Origin: Cyanobium sp. PLM2.Bin73
GTDB lineage: Bacteria; Cyanobacteriota; Cyanobacteriia; PCC-6307; Cyanobiaceae
Direction of reading: 5' to 3'
Assembly (NCBI GenBank): GCA_007694915.1
Contig: REEV01000084.1
Location: 1-50,231, forward strand
Length of the DNA: 50,231 nt
Program-made: the position numbers and the translations under genes
Part shown: piece after piece, positions 10,562-18,962 of the stretch
Position numbering within the stretch: the stretch's first letter is position 1
Layout of the letters: each line of letters starts with the position of its first letter
The notes under the pieces: model-generated
What the model was told of the DNA's origin: nothing
Databases searched by the model: none
What the model saw: the letters and a program-made list of their open reading frames with translations, nothing else

Positions 10562-10600
10562 TCTTCAGCCAGCTCCTGCCCCCACTCGAGGGACATACCA

Positions 10601-10624
10601 CCCCGGCTCCGGCCGGGGTTTTTT
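10601..10624 (+). terminator. Rho-independent terminator of psaAB
   Basis: CCCCGGC and GCCGGGG form a perfect 7-bp stem with a TCCG loop, directly followed by TTTTTT. It lies 39 bp after the psaB stop codon. Confidence 0.92.
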
Positions 10625-10700
10625 CATGGCTGGCGCCAGGATGCAGTCAGCGCCGGAGCCACCAGCGCCAACGCCAACGCCAGTCCCGGCGTCTGATCAT

Positions 10701-11015
10701 TCACTCGTGCTGGCTTTGGCTGGCTTCCAGGTAGTTGCTGCGCACGTAGGCCCAGTCTTCACAACGCAGTTCATCACCGCCGGTGACGGCCCGTTCACCG
10801 TGCTGGCACTCCACCATCGCCTGATGGCCCTGGCGCATCAGTTCCTCGTTGAGCCTGGCGTTGCAGCCGCCGAGGGCCATCCCGAGCGGCAGCAGGCTGG
10901 CCACCAGGGCCCGTGCCCGCGGCTGTGCTCTGCGCTGCTGCGCCGGGGTTTGCCGTGGGCCCTTGGTGTTTCGGCTGGGCTGACGCCGGGGCGGGGAAGG
11001 CTGTGACATCTGCAT
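10701..11015 (-). CDS. Small lipoprotein-like protein, function unknown
   Basis: 104 residues from the ATG at 11015 (a second in-frame ATG is at 11009). The first half is basic and Pro/Gln/Arg-rich, followed by a hydrophobic stretch ALVASLLPLGMALGGC, compatible with a lipobox and lipid attachment at the Cys. The remaining ~50 residues (NARLNEELMRQGHQAM, LRCEDWAYVRSNYLEA) look folded and helical. A GTG at 10904 would start inside the hydrophobic stretch and is less likely. The frame continues upstream to 11135, but that region contains the psaL terminator. I do not recognise a characterised family; short proteins like this occur near psaL in picocyanobacteria, from memory only. It follows psaL in the same direction. 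Confidence 0.6.
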   Translation of the reverse strand: MQMSQPSPPRRQPSRNTKGPRQTPAQQRRAQPRARALVASLLPLGMALGGCNARLNEELMRQGHQAMVECQHGERAVTGGDELRCEDWAYVRSNYLEASQSQHE

Positions 11016-11040
11016 GAAAAAAGCCCCGCGGAGCGGGGCT
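11016..11040 (-). terminator. Rho-independent terminator of psaI-psaL
   Basis: On the minus strand AGCCCCGC and GCGGGGCT pair in a perfect 8-bp stem with a 3-nt loop, followed by TTTTTT. It lies about 80 bp after the psaL stop and ends at the first possible start codon of the next gene. Confidence 0.9.
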
Positions 11041-11119
11041 GGTGATGGTTGCGAGAAAAATCGTTGCGGGTGGAATGGACAGACAGGCCGCTGAAGACCT
11101 CCTGGTGGAGCTTCCCCGT

Positions 11120-11608
11120 TCAGCCGGCGCTCCACACACCGCCCAGGTGGGCCAGGGGGCTGTTGAGGGCAATGCTGGCCAGGAACCAGGCAAAGGCGGC
11201 GCCGCCGCAGCCTCCAAGCCAGAAGCCGCTGGCGAACTCAGCCCAGCCGGCCTTGGTGAACAGGTCGGCGGGAGGGTTGTCGATGGTGGCATCGGCCGGC
11301 TGCACGTTGGGGCCGCTCCCGGCCGTGCCGTAGATCGACAGACAGACGGTGAGGATCGACACCAGCCCGATCGCCCCCAGCAGGCCAGCGGTGGCGGCGT
11401 AGTCGGTCATGCGCAGGGGGCCGGTGAAGGCGAAGGGCCCGTAGAGGAGGTAGCCATGGGCCATGCCCACCTCCAGGCCCCGGCGGTTGGGAGACAGGGA
11501 GGGGCGGTAGGCGGGCAGGGCGTTCAGGAACGCCTTGCTGAAGTAGCTGCTGTTGACGGGGGTGGCCAGATTGCCGACGCAGGGGTCGGCCACGGGGGTC
11601 ACGGTCAT
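11120..11608 (-). CDS. psaL: Photosystem I reaction centre subunit XI (PsaL)
   Basis: 162 residues. PsaL sits at the PSI trimer interface and is needed for trimer formation in cyanobacteria. The N-terminal [22 protein letters not shown] and the helices ([49 protein letters not shown], read in parts) match the family. psaI lies 49 bp upstream on the same strand, and a terminator follows. This psaI-psaL arrangement is widespread in cyanobacteria. Confidence 0.97.
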   Translation of the reverse strand: MTVTPVADPCVGNLATPVNSSYFSKAFLNALPAYRPSLSPNRRGLEVGMAHGYLLYGPFAFTGPLRMTDYAATAGLLGAIGLVSILTVCLSIYGTAGSGPNVQPADATIDNPPADLFTKAGWAEFASGFWLGGCGGAAFAWFLASIALNSPLAHLGGVWSAG

Positions 11609-11657
11609 GGGGTGGTGGAAGAGGGCTGGACGGAGCAGGGGGACGGGAGGCGCGGCC

Positions 11658-11774
11658 TCACTCGGTGGCTTCGATCACGTTGAACAGCAGGGCCATGGCT
11701 ACCGCTGCGCCGAGGATGCCCACGAGCGGAACCAGCACGGACGGCATCCAGGCGGCAGCAAAATCTCCAGACAT
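11658..11774 (-). CDS. psaI: Photosystem I reaction centre subunit VIII (PsaI)
   Basis: A 38-residue protein starting [19 protein letters not shown] and ending FNVIEATE, with one membrane helix ([18 protein letters not shown]). Small size, single helix, ...[10 protein letters not shown]... motif and position just ahead of psaL identify it as PsaI, which helps anchor PsaL in the PSI complex. The upstream 90 bp are shared with the divergent gene at 11865. They contain TTTACAGT on the minus strand (11808-11801), one half of an RpaB/HLR1-like site; no second half was found. Confidence 0.95.
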   Translation of the reverse strand: MSGDFAAAWMPSVLVPLVGILGAAVAMALLFNVIEATE

Positions 11775-11864
11775 GACAGGGGCCGATACTTACCATCGGC
11801 ACTGTAAAGATCGCCGCTGGAGCCGCCTTTCGGGCGCCCCGGTGGCGACATAAAAGTTCAATCC

Positions 11865-12389
11865 ATGGGTCCGTCGATCGTTGCCGGGGCCGCCGCCCTG
11901 CTGCTGGTGCTCACCTGGAGTCTGCGGCGCCGCACACCACCCGCGCTGCTGCGCAGCACCGATGCCAGTGCCATCGCCGCCCTCAACCGGGCCCAGATCG
12001 CCCTGTCGCGCCAGGATTCAGGCCCCAGCGACGCAGGGCCTGCCGGCGCTGGGGCCGCTTCGGTGGACGCTCCGGCCTCGACGGCCGCTGGGGCGGGCGA
12101 GGGTTCCATCCCGCCCCGCGCCGACGTCCGCCAGCGCGCCCAGCTCAAGGCCCGCCTGGAGCGGCAGCTGCGCGGGGATGGGAAGCAGCGCCTGCAGGCC
12201 ATGGGTATCGCACGGCGCTGGGGTCAGCCGGATGCCCTGCCAGTGCTGCGCCGCGGCCTGCGCGATGTGGATCCCCGCGTGGTGGAGGAGGCGGCCCGGG
12301 GCCTGGAGCGCTTCCGCTGCTGCCCCCGGGCGGCCGCCACTGCGGGCCCTCAGCCGCCGCTGCCCCGCAACGTCTCGCGCACCCGGTAG
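11865..12389 (+). CDS. Membrane-anchored HEAT-repeat-like protein
   Basis: 174 residues. The N-terminus is one hydrophobic anchor (IVAGAAALLLVLTWSL) followed by RRR. After a low-complexity Ala/Gly/Ser linker (~50-85) comes a helical domain (RAQLKARLERQLRGDGKQ, then GQPDALPVLRRGLRDVDPRVVEEAARGLERFR) that reads like a HEAT or PBS-lyase-type repeat pair. Such repeats mediate protein contacts; no catalytic residue is seen. The last 40 bp overlap the convergent glycosyltransferase gene, and the final residues are probably not conserved. Divergent from psaI. Confidence 0.72.
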   Translation: MGPSIVAGAAALLLVLTWSLRRRTPPALLRSTDASAIAALNRAQIALSRQDSGPSDAGPAGAGAASVDAPASTAAGAGEGSIPPRADVRQRAQLKARLERQLRGDGKQRLQAMGIARRWGQPDALPVLRRGLRDVDPRVVEEAARGLERFRCCPRAAATAGPQPPLPRNVSRTR

Positions 12390-13300
12390 ATCGGTCGGCC
12401 CTGGCTTTCGTGATAGGTGCGCATCTGCAGCTCCGCCAGCAGGCCGAAGCAGAACAGCTGCACACCGGTGAGGAAGCTGATCAGGGCCATCAGCAGCAGG
12501 GGCCGATCCCCCAGGTCGGTGCCCAGGATCAACTTCTCACCCACCAGCCAGAGGCTGATCATCAGCCCCGCGCCCATCGCCGCCAGGCCACCCCCGCCGA
12601 ACACGTGCATCGGGCGAGTGAGGAAGCGTTTCATGAACCACACCGTGAGCAGGTCCATCAGCACCCGGTAGGTGCGGTCGATGCCGTAGTTGCTGTGGCC
12701 GAAGCGGCGGGGCTGGTGGTTCACCTGCACCTCGGCGATCCGGGCGCCCTCGATCGCCGCCAGGGCGGGCAGGAAGCGATGCAGCTCGCCGTAGAGGTTG
12801 AGATCGGCGACCACCTCGCGCCGGTAGGCCTTCAGCGAACAGCCGTAGTCGTGCAGGCGCAGGCCGGTGACGCGCCCGATCAGGCGGTTGGCGAGTCTGC
12901 TGGGCAGCAGGCGGCTGAGAGCCGCGTCCTGGCGCCGGTGGCGCCAGCCGCTCACCAGGTCGTAGCCCTGCTCGAGGCGTTGCAGCAGCAGGGGGATGTC
13001 GCGGGGGTCGTTCTGCAGATCGCCGTCGAGGGTCACGATCACCTCCCCCCGGCTGGTGTCGAAGCCGGCGGCCATGGCGGCCGTCTGGCCGTAGTTGCGG
13101 CGCAGCAGCACCGCCACCAGCTCGGGCACCTCGCTCTGCAGCTGCCGCAGCACCTCCGCCGTGCCATCCCCCGAACCGTCATCCACCAGCACCAGCTCGA
13201 AGCCCAGTCCCAGCGGACGCAGGGCATCGAGCAGGTCCTGCACCAGCAGCGGCAGGGTCTGTTCTTCGTTGTAGAGCGGCACCACCACGGAGAGATCCAC
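12350..13300 (-). CDS. Family 2 glycosyltransferase, DPM1/GtrB-like with two membrane helices
   Basis: 316 residues from a GTG start. Residues 1-230 form a GT-A domain: LSVVVPLYNEEQTL, the nucleotide-binding VLVDDGSGDGT, and TLDGDLQNDP carrying the metal-binding DxD. The C-terminal third has two membrane helices (MHVFGGGGLAAMGAGLMISL and LLLMALISFLTGVQLFCFGL). This is the architecture of polyprenyl-phosphate glycosyltransferases that load a sugar onto undecaprenyl phosphate at the inner face of the membrane, for cell-surface glycan modification. Sugar and acceptor cannot be told from sequence. Convergent with the HEAT-like gene, overlapping it by 40 bp; downstream of the NlpC gene on the same strand with a 25-bp gap. 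Confidence 0.9.
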   Translation of the reverse strand: MDLSVVVPLYNEEQTLPLLVQDLLDALRPLGLGFELVLVDDGSGDGTAEVLRQLQSEVPELVAVLLRRNYGQTAAMAAGFDTSRGEVIVTLDGDLQNDPRDIPLLLQRLEQGYDLVSGWRHRRQDAALSRLLPSRLANRLIGRVTGLRLHDYGCSLKAYRREVVADLNLYGELHRFLPALAAIEGARIAEVQVNHQPRRFGHSNYGIDRTYRVLMDLLTVWFMKRFLTRPMHVFGGGGLAAMGAGLMISLWLVGEKLILGTDLGDRPLLLMALISFLTGVQLFCFGLLAELQMRTYHESQGRPIYRVRETLRGSGG

Positions 13301-13325
13301 AGCGCTCCTGCCGTTTGGGGGGAAC

Positions 13326-14138
13326 CTACGCGGGCAGGGGGCTGCCGTCGTGGCAGCGCATCACCCGCCCGGCGCCGCGCAGCTCGCGGCGGTAGTGCTG
13401 GGCCACCGGGTGGGCGTTGCTGGGGCCGAGGTCGTCGATGCCGAGGCCGTTGCGGCCATGCTCGCGGCCCGAGCTGTGCAGGTAGCGGCCTTCGCCCAGG
13501 TGCAGTCCCACGTGGGTGCAGCGCCGCGGGCTGCCGAAGAAGATCAGATCACCCGGCTGCAGCAGCTGGACCTGGCCGGGCCGCACGGCCACCGGCTGGC
13601 AGAAGCGCTCCTGCAGGTAGGCGTCCCGGGGCAGCCAGATGCCCACGCTGGCGAAGGCGGCCTGCACCACGCCGGAGCAGTCGAAGTCGGGGCCGACGGT
13701 GCCACCCCACAGATAGGTGTTGGGGCGCTCCGCCGCCTCCAGGGCCCAGTCGAGCACCTGGCTGAGGAGCGGTTGGATGGCGGCGCGCTGCATCAGTCGC
13801 GGCCGGGGCCGGCTGGCGGCCACGGCGATCCCGAGCAGGGCTTCGGGGTTCACCCAGCCTGGGTAGCCATCCTCCAGCAGCCGCACCCGCAGCCGTTGCC
13901 CCGCAGCGTTGGTGGCGGCTGCCGGGCCAAGCACCTGCAGCCGCCGACCGGCGCCGGCCTGGGTGGCCAGGCCCTCGCCCCTGGGCCAGGCATGGAGATC
14001 GAGGGCGGCCTGCAGTTCCCAGATGCTGCCGGGCCGCAGCAGCTCCCGTGCCACCGGCGTTCCTGCCTCTGGCGCGCTGCCGCCTGGCATGCCGGGGCCG
14101 GGGGTGGCTCCGTCTGACGGGAGGGGCAGGGAGGGCAT
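13326..14138 (-). CDS. NlpC/P60 family peptidoglycan endopeptidase with SH3-like domain
   Basis: 270 residues. The C-terminal domain (~120-265) has the NlpC/P60 catalytic set: Cys154 in DFDCSG, His209 in CTHVGLHLG and His221 in YLHSSG. The N-terminal part (~38-105) looks like a bacterial SH3 wall-binding domain (YPGWVNPEALL). Such enzymes cut the gamma-D-Glu/diamino acid bond in stem peptides. No signal peptide is evident, so export or a role on imported muropeptides is open. The first ~30 residues are low-complexity; GTG 14054-area or ATG 14090 are possible later starts. It is divergent from the serine hydrolase gene at 14171 with 32 bp between the start codons. Confidence 0.88.
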   Translation of the reverse strand: MPSLPLPSDGATPGPGMPGGSAPEAGTPVARELLRPGSIWELQAALDLHAWPRGEGLATQAGAGRRLQVLGPAAATNAAGQRLRVRLLEDGYPGWVNPEALLGIAVAASRPRPRLMQRAAIQPLLSQVLDWALEAAERPNTYLWGGTVGPDFDCSGVVQAAFASVGIWLPRDAYLQERFCQPVAVRPGQVQLLQPGDLIFFGSPRRCTHVGLHLGEGRYLHSSGREHGRNGLGIDDLGPSNAHPVAQHYRRELRGAGRVMRCHDGSPLPA

Positions 14139-14170
14139 GCCTAATCTCGCCGCAATTGTTGCCGGAAGTG

Positions 14171-15076
14171 ATGGCGTTCTACAGCCCCAGTCCGGCCATG
14201 GAGCAGACCCTGGCGGATCTGGTGCGGGCGCTGGAACTGCAGGGCCGCACCGGTCTGGGCCAGAGGCTCTCGATCACTTGGGTGCGCTACCCGAGCTCCC
14301 CGCGGCTGTCCGGAGCGGCCGCAGGTACGGGAGCGAGCTGGGCGGGCAGCCGTCAGCGCTACCCGGCCAGCGTGGTGAAGCTGGTGTATCTGATCGCCGC
14401 CGAGGCCTGGCTGCAGGACGATCTGCTGGTGGACGAGCCCGAGCTGCGCCGCGCCCTGGCGGCGATGATTCAGGACTCCAGCAACGACGCCACCGGCCTG
14501 GTGGTGGATCTGCTCAGCGGCACCACCAGCGGTCCGGCGCTGCCGGCGGCGGTGATGGTCGGCTGGATCGAGCAGCGCCAGCTGGTGAACCGCTGGCTGG
14601 CCGGCCTGGGCTGGCCTGAACTGGAGGGCGTGAACGCCTGCCAGAAGACCTGGGGCGACGGGCCCTTCGGCCGCGAGCTCGAGTTCTACGGCGCCAGCCT
14701 GGAGAACCGTAACCGCCTCAGCAGTGAGGCCACGGCCCGGATACTGGAGGCCGTGATGGCCTCGGCGCTGGTGTCGCCGCCGGCCTGCGGGCGGATGCAG
14801 GCCCTGCTGGCCCGCAGTCTTGATCCCGGCCTGCGGGCGGCCGATCCGGAAAACCAGGTGGATGGGTTTCTCGGCGAGGGCCTGCCGCCGGGATCCCTGC
14901 TGTGGAGCAAGGCCGGCTGGATGAGCCAGGCACGCCACGATGCCGCCTACGTGGAGGCGGAGGATCACGACCCCTTCCTGCTGGTGGTGTTCAGCGAGGG
15001 TGAGGCCTGTGCGGCCGACAGCACCCTGCTGCCCGAGATCGCCCGCAGGCTGAGTGCCGCCTGCAGGGTTGGGTGA
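14171..15076 (+). CDS. Serine hydrolase of the class A beta-lactamase fold
   Basis: 301 residues. The three landmarks of penicillin-interacting serine enzymes are visible: SVVK (S67, K70; the SxxK nucleophile and lysine), SSN (103-105; SDN position) and KAG (247-249; KTG position). The class A Glu166 in the omega loop is not recognisable (the region reads ENRNRLSSEAT), so strong beta-lactam hydrolysis is doubtful. It lacks an obvious signal peptide. Related 'beta-lactamase2' proteins are common in cyanobacteria with unknown substrates. I chose ATG 14171, where conserved sequence begins; the frame extends upstream to 14048 into the NlpC gene region. Divergent with the NlpC/P60 gene, suggesting a shared wall-related role. 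Confidence 0.82.
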   Translation: MAFYSPSPAMEQTLADLVRALELQGRTGLGQRLSITWVRYPSSPRLSGAAAGTGASWAGSRQRYPASVVKLVYLIAAEAWLQDDLLVDEPELRRALAAMIQDSSNDATGLVVDLLSGTTSGPALPAAVMVGWIEQRQLVNRWLAGLGWPELEGVNACQKTWGDGPFGRELEFYGASLENRNRLSSEATARILEAVMASALVSPPACGRMQALLARSLDPGLRAADPENQVDGFLGEGLPPGSLLWSKAGWMSQARHDAAYVEAEDHDPFLLVVFSEGEACAADSTLLPEIARRLSAACRVG

Positions 15077-15111
15077 GGTCCCTTGGGTGGGATCCCCTGG
15101 ATGAGGAACAA

Positions 15112-15200
15112 CGGAGAGGGAGGGATTCGAACCCTCGACAGAAGTTGCCTCCTGTAACTCCTTAGCAGGGAGCCGCTTTCAACCGCTCAGCCACCTCTCC
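15112..15200 (-). tRNA. tRNA-Ser (anticodon GCT)
   Basis: 89-nt class II tRNA. The acceptor stem GGAGAGG pairs with CCTCTCC, discriminator G. The anticodon loop CTGCTAA gives GCT, reading AGC/AGT. A long variable arm follows (ACAGGAGGCAACTTCTGT) and the T arm is GGGTTCGAATCCC. CCA is not encoded. Confidence 0.96.
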
Positions 15201-15218
15201 AGCGGCCCGATGAGCTTA

Positions 15219-16436
15219 TCAGCGCGCCGCCGGGCCACCGCTGCCGCCCAGCCGGGGCAGCCGGTGCTTGAAGCCACAGAGGATCTCCCAGGGGATGGTG
15301 CCGCAGCGGTTGCTCCACTCCTGGGGGGTGATCTCCTCGCCGCCCTCGCCGCCCAGCAGGGTGACCACCGCTCCCACCTCCAGGGCCGGACAGTCGGTGG
15401 CATCCACGATCAGTTGGTCCATCGTGATCGCCCCCACCTGGGGTAGCCGCTGGCCGCGGAACAGCACCTCGAGCTGGTTAGAAAGGGCACGGGGCACACC
15501 ATCGGCGTAGCCGATCGCCAGCACCGCCAGCCGGCTGGGCCTCTGGGTGCGGAAGCGGTGGCCGTAGCTCACCCCCACCCCCGCCGCCAGCTCACGGATG
15601 AGGGTGACGCGGGCCCGCAGGGCCATGGCCGGCTCCAGTGCCACCACCCCACCCAGGTGGGCCGCCGGCGGGTGCCCGTAGAGGGCCAGCCCCACCCGCG
15701 CCAGGTCGTAGTGCAGGCCGGGGTTGCTGAGGGCGCCGGCGGAGTTGGCCAGGTGGCGGCAGCCCGGATCGAGGCCCTGCTGCCGCAGGCTGGCGAGCAC
15801 GGCCTCGAAGCGCTGCTGCTGCTTCCGGGTGAGCCCGCCGTCCTCCCCCGGGGGCAGATCGGCACTGGCCAGGTGGGAGTACACGCCCGCCAGGCGCACC
15901 GCGTCGAGCTCCGCGATCGCCGCCACCAGCCGGGGGCCCTGCTCCCAGTCCACCCCCAGCCGTGCCATGCCGGTGTCCAGCTTCAGCTGCAGCGCCATCG
16001 GCCGGCCCTGGCCGCTGGCCAGGCTCTGGCAGAGCAGGGCTTCCTGCAGCCTGCTGATGGTGGGCATCAGCCGCCAGTGCAGGCAGGAGCGCAGGTCCTG
16101 CTCATGGCTCAACCCGCCGAGCACCAGCACCGGAGCCTCAATGCCGGACCGGCGCAGCTCGATGCCCTCCGCCAGTGTGGCCACCCCCAGGCTGGCGGCG
16201 CCGCCGGCCAGCGCCGCGCGGGCCACGGTGAGGGCCCCGTGGCCATAGCCGTCGGCCTTGACCACGGCCATCAGCTCACTGGTCCTGAGATGGCGGTGCA
16301 GGGCCCGAGCGTTGGCCTCGATCGCCGCCGCATCCACCTCCACCCAGGCGCGCTGGCGCTCCAGCCCGCCTAGCCCATCGGCTGTGGCCGGCGATGGGCT
16401 GCCGGGCAGCCGGCCTGGCTTGGTGGCCTGGGTCAC
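15219..16436 (-). CDS. alr: Alanine racemase
   Basis: 405 residues, GTG start. Interconverts L- and D-alanine for peptidoglycan, using pyridoxal phosphate. The PLP lysine is in AVVKADGYGHG. The catalytic tyrosine region of the C-terminal domain is visible (VGVSYGHRFRTQRPSRLAV, read in parts), followed by IGYADGVPRALSN and MDQLIVDAT. The first ~25 residues are a non-conserved Pro/Ser/Gly-rich extension, so a later start is possible. It fits with the neighbouring wall-acting NlpC/P60 and serine hydrolase genes. Divergent from the HNH gene (66-bp gap). Confidence 0.95.
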   Translation of the reverse strand: MTQATKPGRLPGSPSPATADGLGGLERQRAWVEVDAAAIEANARALHRHLRTSELMAVVKADGYGHGALTVARAALAGGAASLGVATLAEGIELRRSGIEAPVLVLGGLSHEQDLRSCLHWRLMPTISRLQEALLCQSLASGQGRPMALQLKLDTGMARLGVDWEQGPRLVAAIAELDAVRLAGVYSHLASADLPPGEDGGLTRKQQQRFEAVLASLRQQGLDPGCRHLANSAGALSNPGLHYDLARVGLALYGHPPAAHLGGVVALEPAMALRARVTLIRELAAGVGVSYGHRFRTQRPSRLAVLAIGYADGVPRALSNQLEVLFRGQRLPQVGAITMDQLIVDATDCPALEVGAVVTLLGGEGGEEITPQEWSNRCGTIPWEILCGFKHRLPRLGGSGGPAAR

Positions 16437-16502
16437 GGAGTCCTACCAACAATCCCTCTAGCATCGCGCCCATCTGCCTCTCTGGCCTGGGCCGGTGCTG
16501 AG

Positions 16503-17048
16503 ATGGGCCATGTTCTCGTTCTGAATGCGTCCTACGAACCGCTGAACATCACCAGTTGGCGGCGGGCCATGGTGATGTTGCTGAAGGGCAAGGCCGAAGG
16601 CCTGGAGCACGATCCCGCCCGGGTGATCCGTGACGATCTGCTGCTGCCCACCGTGATCCGTCTGCGCCAGTTCGTGCGGGTGCCCTACAAGCCGCTGCCG
16701 CTGACGCGCCGCAACCTCTTCCAGCGCGACGGCCACCGCTGCCAGTACTGCGGCTACAGCGGCGAGCGGCTCTCGATCGACCACATCCTGCCGCGCAGCC
16801 GCGGCGGCATCGACAGCTGGGAGAACGTGACCACCGCCTGCCTGCCCTGCAACGTGCGCAAGGGCAACCGCACCCCCAGGGAAGCGGGAATGGCTCTGGA
16901 GCGGCGCCCCCACCGCCCCCTCAGCGGCCCGGGATTCGAGGCCAGCCGGCTGGTGCGTGCCGGGCAGCACCGGGAGTGGGCCAAGTACGTGATCGGCCTG
17001 GAGGTGGTGGACCGCGACAGCGGCGACGGACTCCGCCTGGTGGCCTAG
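16503..17048 (+). CDS. HNH endonuclease domain protein
   Basis: 181 residues. After a conserved N-terminal block ([20 protein letters not shown]) comes the HNH core (~70-125): CQYCG zinc ribbon, [12 protein letters not shown] with the catalytic His, [19 protein letters not shown] with the second Cys pair and the Asn. Stand-alone proteins of this type are widespread in cyanobacteria and many bacteria; their substrate is not established, with DNA repair or processing assumed. Its last 4 bp overlap the stop of convergent prfA. No sign of mobility (no intron or phage genes nearby). Confidence 0.92.
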   Translation: MGHVLVLNASYEPLNITSWRRAMVMLLKGKAEGLEHDPARVIRDDLLLPTVIRLRQFVRVPYKPLPLTRRNLFQRDGHRCQYCGYSGERLSIDHILPRSRGGIDSWENVTTACLPCNVRKGNRTPREAGMALERRPHRPLSGPGFEASRLVRAGQHREWAKYVIGLEVVDRDSGDGLRLVA

Positions 17049-18148
17049 CGCTGGTGGCTGGCGCTGGCGGCCAGCTCCTCCAGTTGCCGGGCCTGGTCGG
17101 CGGCGATGCTGGCCGCGATCAGGTCCCCCAGGTCGCCGTTGAGCACGGGCTCGAGGGTGAAATTACGGCCCAGCCGGTGATCGGTCACCCGGTTGTCCTT
17201 GTAGTTGTAGGTGCGGATCTTCTCGCTGCGGTCGCCGCTGCCCACCTGGGCCAGGCGGGCGGAGCGTTCCTGGGCATTGGCCTCGGCCAGCTCACGTTCG
17301 TAGAGCTTGGCCCGCAGGATCTCCAGGGCCAGCTCCCGGTTCTGCAGCTGGGAGCGCTGCTGGGTGCAGAAGATGCGGATGCCGCTGGGCCGGTGGAACA
17401 GGTCCACGGCCGTTTCCACCTTGTTGACGTTCTGGCCTCCGGCCCCGCCGGAGCGGGCGGTGCTGATCTCCAGGTCGCCGGGCTCGATCCGCACCTCCAC
17501 CGGATCGGCCTCGGGCATCACCGCCACCGTGGCGGTCGAGGTGTGCACCCGGCCCTGGGATTCGGTGGCCGGCACCCGCTGCACCCGATGGACGCCGGCC
17601 TCGAACTTCAGCTGGCTGAACACGCCCTCGCCGCGAACGGCCAGGATCAGTTCCCTGTAGCCCCCCAGCTCGGCCTCCGAAGCGCTCACCGGATCCACCC
17701 GCCAGCCGCTGCTCTGGGCGAAGCGCTCGTACATCCGCGCCAGATCGCCGGCCCAGATCGCCGCCTCATCACCCCCTGCCCCGGCGCGGATCTCCAGCAT
17801 CACGCTGCGGGCGTCGCGCGGATCGCTGGGCAGCAGGGCGAGGGTGAGTCGCTGCCGCAGGGCCGCCATCTGCTGATCCAGCGCGACCAGTTCTTCGCTG
17901 GCCAGGGCCGCCATGGCTGGATCGTTGCGCTGCTCCCGCAGCAGCTCACCGGCCTCGCGGTGCTCCTGCTCCAGTTGCAGAAGGCGGTGCTGGTCGAGCA
18001 CCAGCGGTTCCAGCCGGGAGCGCTCGCGGGCGATCCGCTGCAGCTCGGCCGGATTGGAAGCCACATCGGGGTCGGCCAGTTGCCGCTCCAGGGCCGCAAA
18101 GGTGCGGCGGGCGGTCTCCAGGCGCTCGTGGAGCAGGGAAGGGTCCAT
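17045..18148 (-). CDS. prfA: Peptide chain release factor 1
   Basis: 367 residues from the ATG at 18148 ([11 protein letters not shown]); the frame extends 13 codons further to 18187, but those are not conserved. RF1 terminates translation at UAA and UAG. The stop-codon-reading PAT tripeptide is present in [10 protein letters not shown], and the peptidyl-tRNA hydrolysis motif GGQ is in [17 protein letters not shown] rather than SPF marks it as RF1, not RF2. It is the last gene of the ribosomal supercluster, after rpmE, as in many cyanobacteria. Confidence 0.97.
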   Translation of the reverse strand: MDPSLLHERLETARRTFAALERQLADPDVASNPAELQRIARERSRLEPLVLDQHRLLQLEQEHREAGELLREQRNDPAMAALASEELVALDQQMAALRQRLTLALLPSDPRDARSVMLEIRAGAGGDEAAIWAGDLARMYERFAQSSGWRVDPVSASEAELGGYRELILAVRGEGVFSQLKFEAGVHRVQRVPATESQGRVHTSTATVAVMPEADPVEVRIEPGDLEISTARSGGAGGQNVNKVETAVDLFHRPSGIRIFCTQQRSQLQNRELALEILRAKLYERELAEANAQERSARLAQVGSGDRSEKIRTYNYKDNRVTDHRLGRNFTLEPVLNGDLGDLIAASIAADQARQLEELAASASHQR

Positions 18149-18255
18149 GGCGGGTTCCTGGCAGCGACCGCCGCGGCTGATCAGCACAAAGCGGGATACC
18201 CGATGGCATCCGGCCGTTGGCAGCCCCAGGCGCGGGGTTGCTCAAGGGGTGGCGT

Positions 18256-18558
18256 TCAGGCTTGGGACTCGGCGGGGTTCGCCTCGCTGGCCTTGGCCTC
18301 GGCGGGTTTGGCCTCGGCGGGTTTGGCCTCGACGGCGGGGTTGTTGCTGGCACCGGCCATGCCGTATTTGCGCATGAAGCGGTCCACCCGGCCCTCGGTG
18401 TCGAGGATCTTCTGGGTGCCGGTGTAGAAGGGGTGGTTGCCACTCCACACGTCGACGTGGATCTCGGGCTGGGTGGAGCCAGTGGTCATCACCACCTCTC
18501 CGTTGCAGATCACCTTGGCGTCGGGATACCAGGTGGGATGGATATCGGCCTTGGGCAT
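18256..18558 (-). CDS. rpmE: 50S ribosomal protein L31 with repeat-containing tail
   Basis: 100 residues. Residues 1-68 are a typical cyanobacterial L31 (MPKADIHPTWYPDAKVICNG, HVDVWSGNHPFYTGTQK, RVDRFMRKYGM). L31 forms a bridge between the subunits. The zinc-binding CxxC form is not present; only one Cys occurs in this part. The last ~27 residues are an Ala/Glu/Lys/Pro tail built from PAEAK-like pentapeptides, encoded by an imperfect 15-bp DNA repeat (about 18296-18335). Follows rpsI after 2 bp. Confidence 0.95.
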   Translation of the reverse strand: MPKADIHPTWYPDAKVICNGEVVMTTGSTQPEIHVDVWSGNHPFYTGTQKILDTEGRVDRFMRKYGMAGASNNPAVEAKPAEAKPAEAKASEANPAESQA

Positions 18559-18560
18559 GA

Positions 18561-18962
18561 TCAGCGCTTGGAGAACTGGGGAGCTTTGCGGGCTTTCTTC
18601 AGACCGTACTTGCGGCGCTCCTTGGCGCGGGGGTCGCGGCTCAGATGGCCTTCGGTCTTGAGGGGCCCGCGGTTGTCGGGGGACAGGTCGCAGAGGGCCC
18701 GTGCCGCTCCCTGCTTGATGGCATCGGCCTGGCCGGTGAGGCCGCCGCCGCGCACGTTGACCAGCAGGTCGTACTCGCCTTCCAGGCCCAGAGTCTGCAG
18801 GGGAGCCTTGACAGAGGCCAGGTATACCGGGTTGTAGTTGAGGTAGTTATCGCCGGGGCGTCCGTTGATGGTCACCGATCCGGTGCCTGGCACCACCCGC
18901 ACGCGGGCCACGGCGGTCTTGCGGCGACCGGTACCCCAGTAGACGACGTTGGAGGAGCTCAT
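18561..18962 (-). CDS. rpsI: 30S ribosomal protein S9
   Basis: 133 residues; contains [19 protein letters not shown] and the [19 protein letters not shown] block, and ends in the SKR-type tail (APQFSKR) that reaches the P-site tRNA. Its ATG overlaps the rplM stop by four bases (18959-18962), so translation is coupled with L13, its usual partner. Confidence 0.98.
   Translation of the reverse strand: MSSSNVVYWGTGRRKTAVARVRVVPGTGSVTINGRPGDNYLNYNPVYLASVKAPLQTLGLEGEYDLLVNVRGGGLTGQADAIKQGAARALCDLSPDNRGPLKTEGHLSRDPRAKERRKYGLKKARKAPQFSKR

Noticed and set aside
11774-11864. Possible RpaB (HLR1) site before psaI
   Set aside because: Only one half-site (TTTACAGT) is present; a second half at the required spacing is missing, so no feature is claimed.
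12410-13765. Plus-strand 451-codon open frame
   Set aside because: Antisense to the glycosyltransferase and NlpC genes; rich in His/Gln/Ala, the usual artefact of GC-rich antisense frames.
14171-15076. Annotation of the serine hydrolase as an antibiotic-resistance beta-lactamase
   Set aside because: The SxxK and KxG motifs define the fold, but the class A general base is not recognisable and the context is a wall-related core region.
16976-18427. Plus-strand 483-codon open frame
   Set aside because: Antisense to prfA and rpmE, both of which carry clear family motifs.
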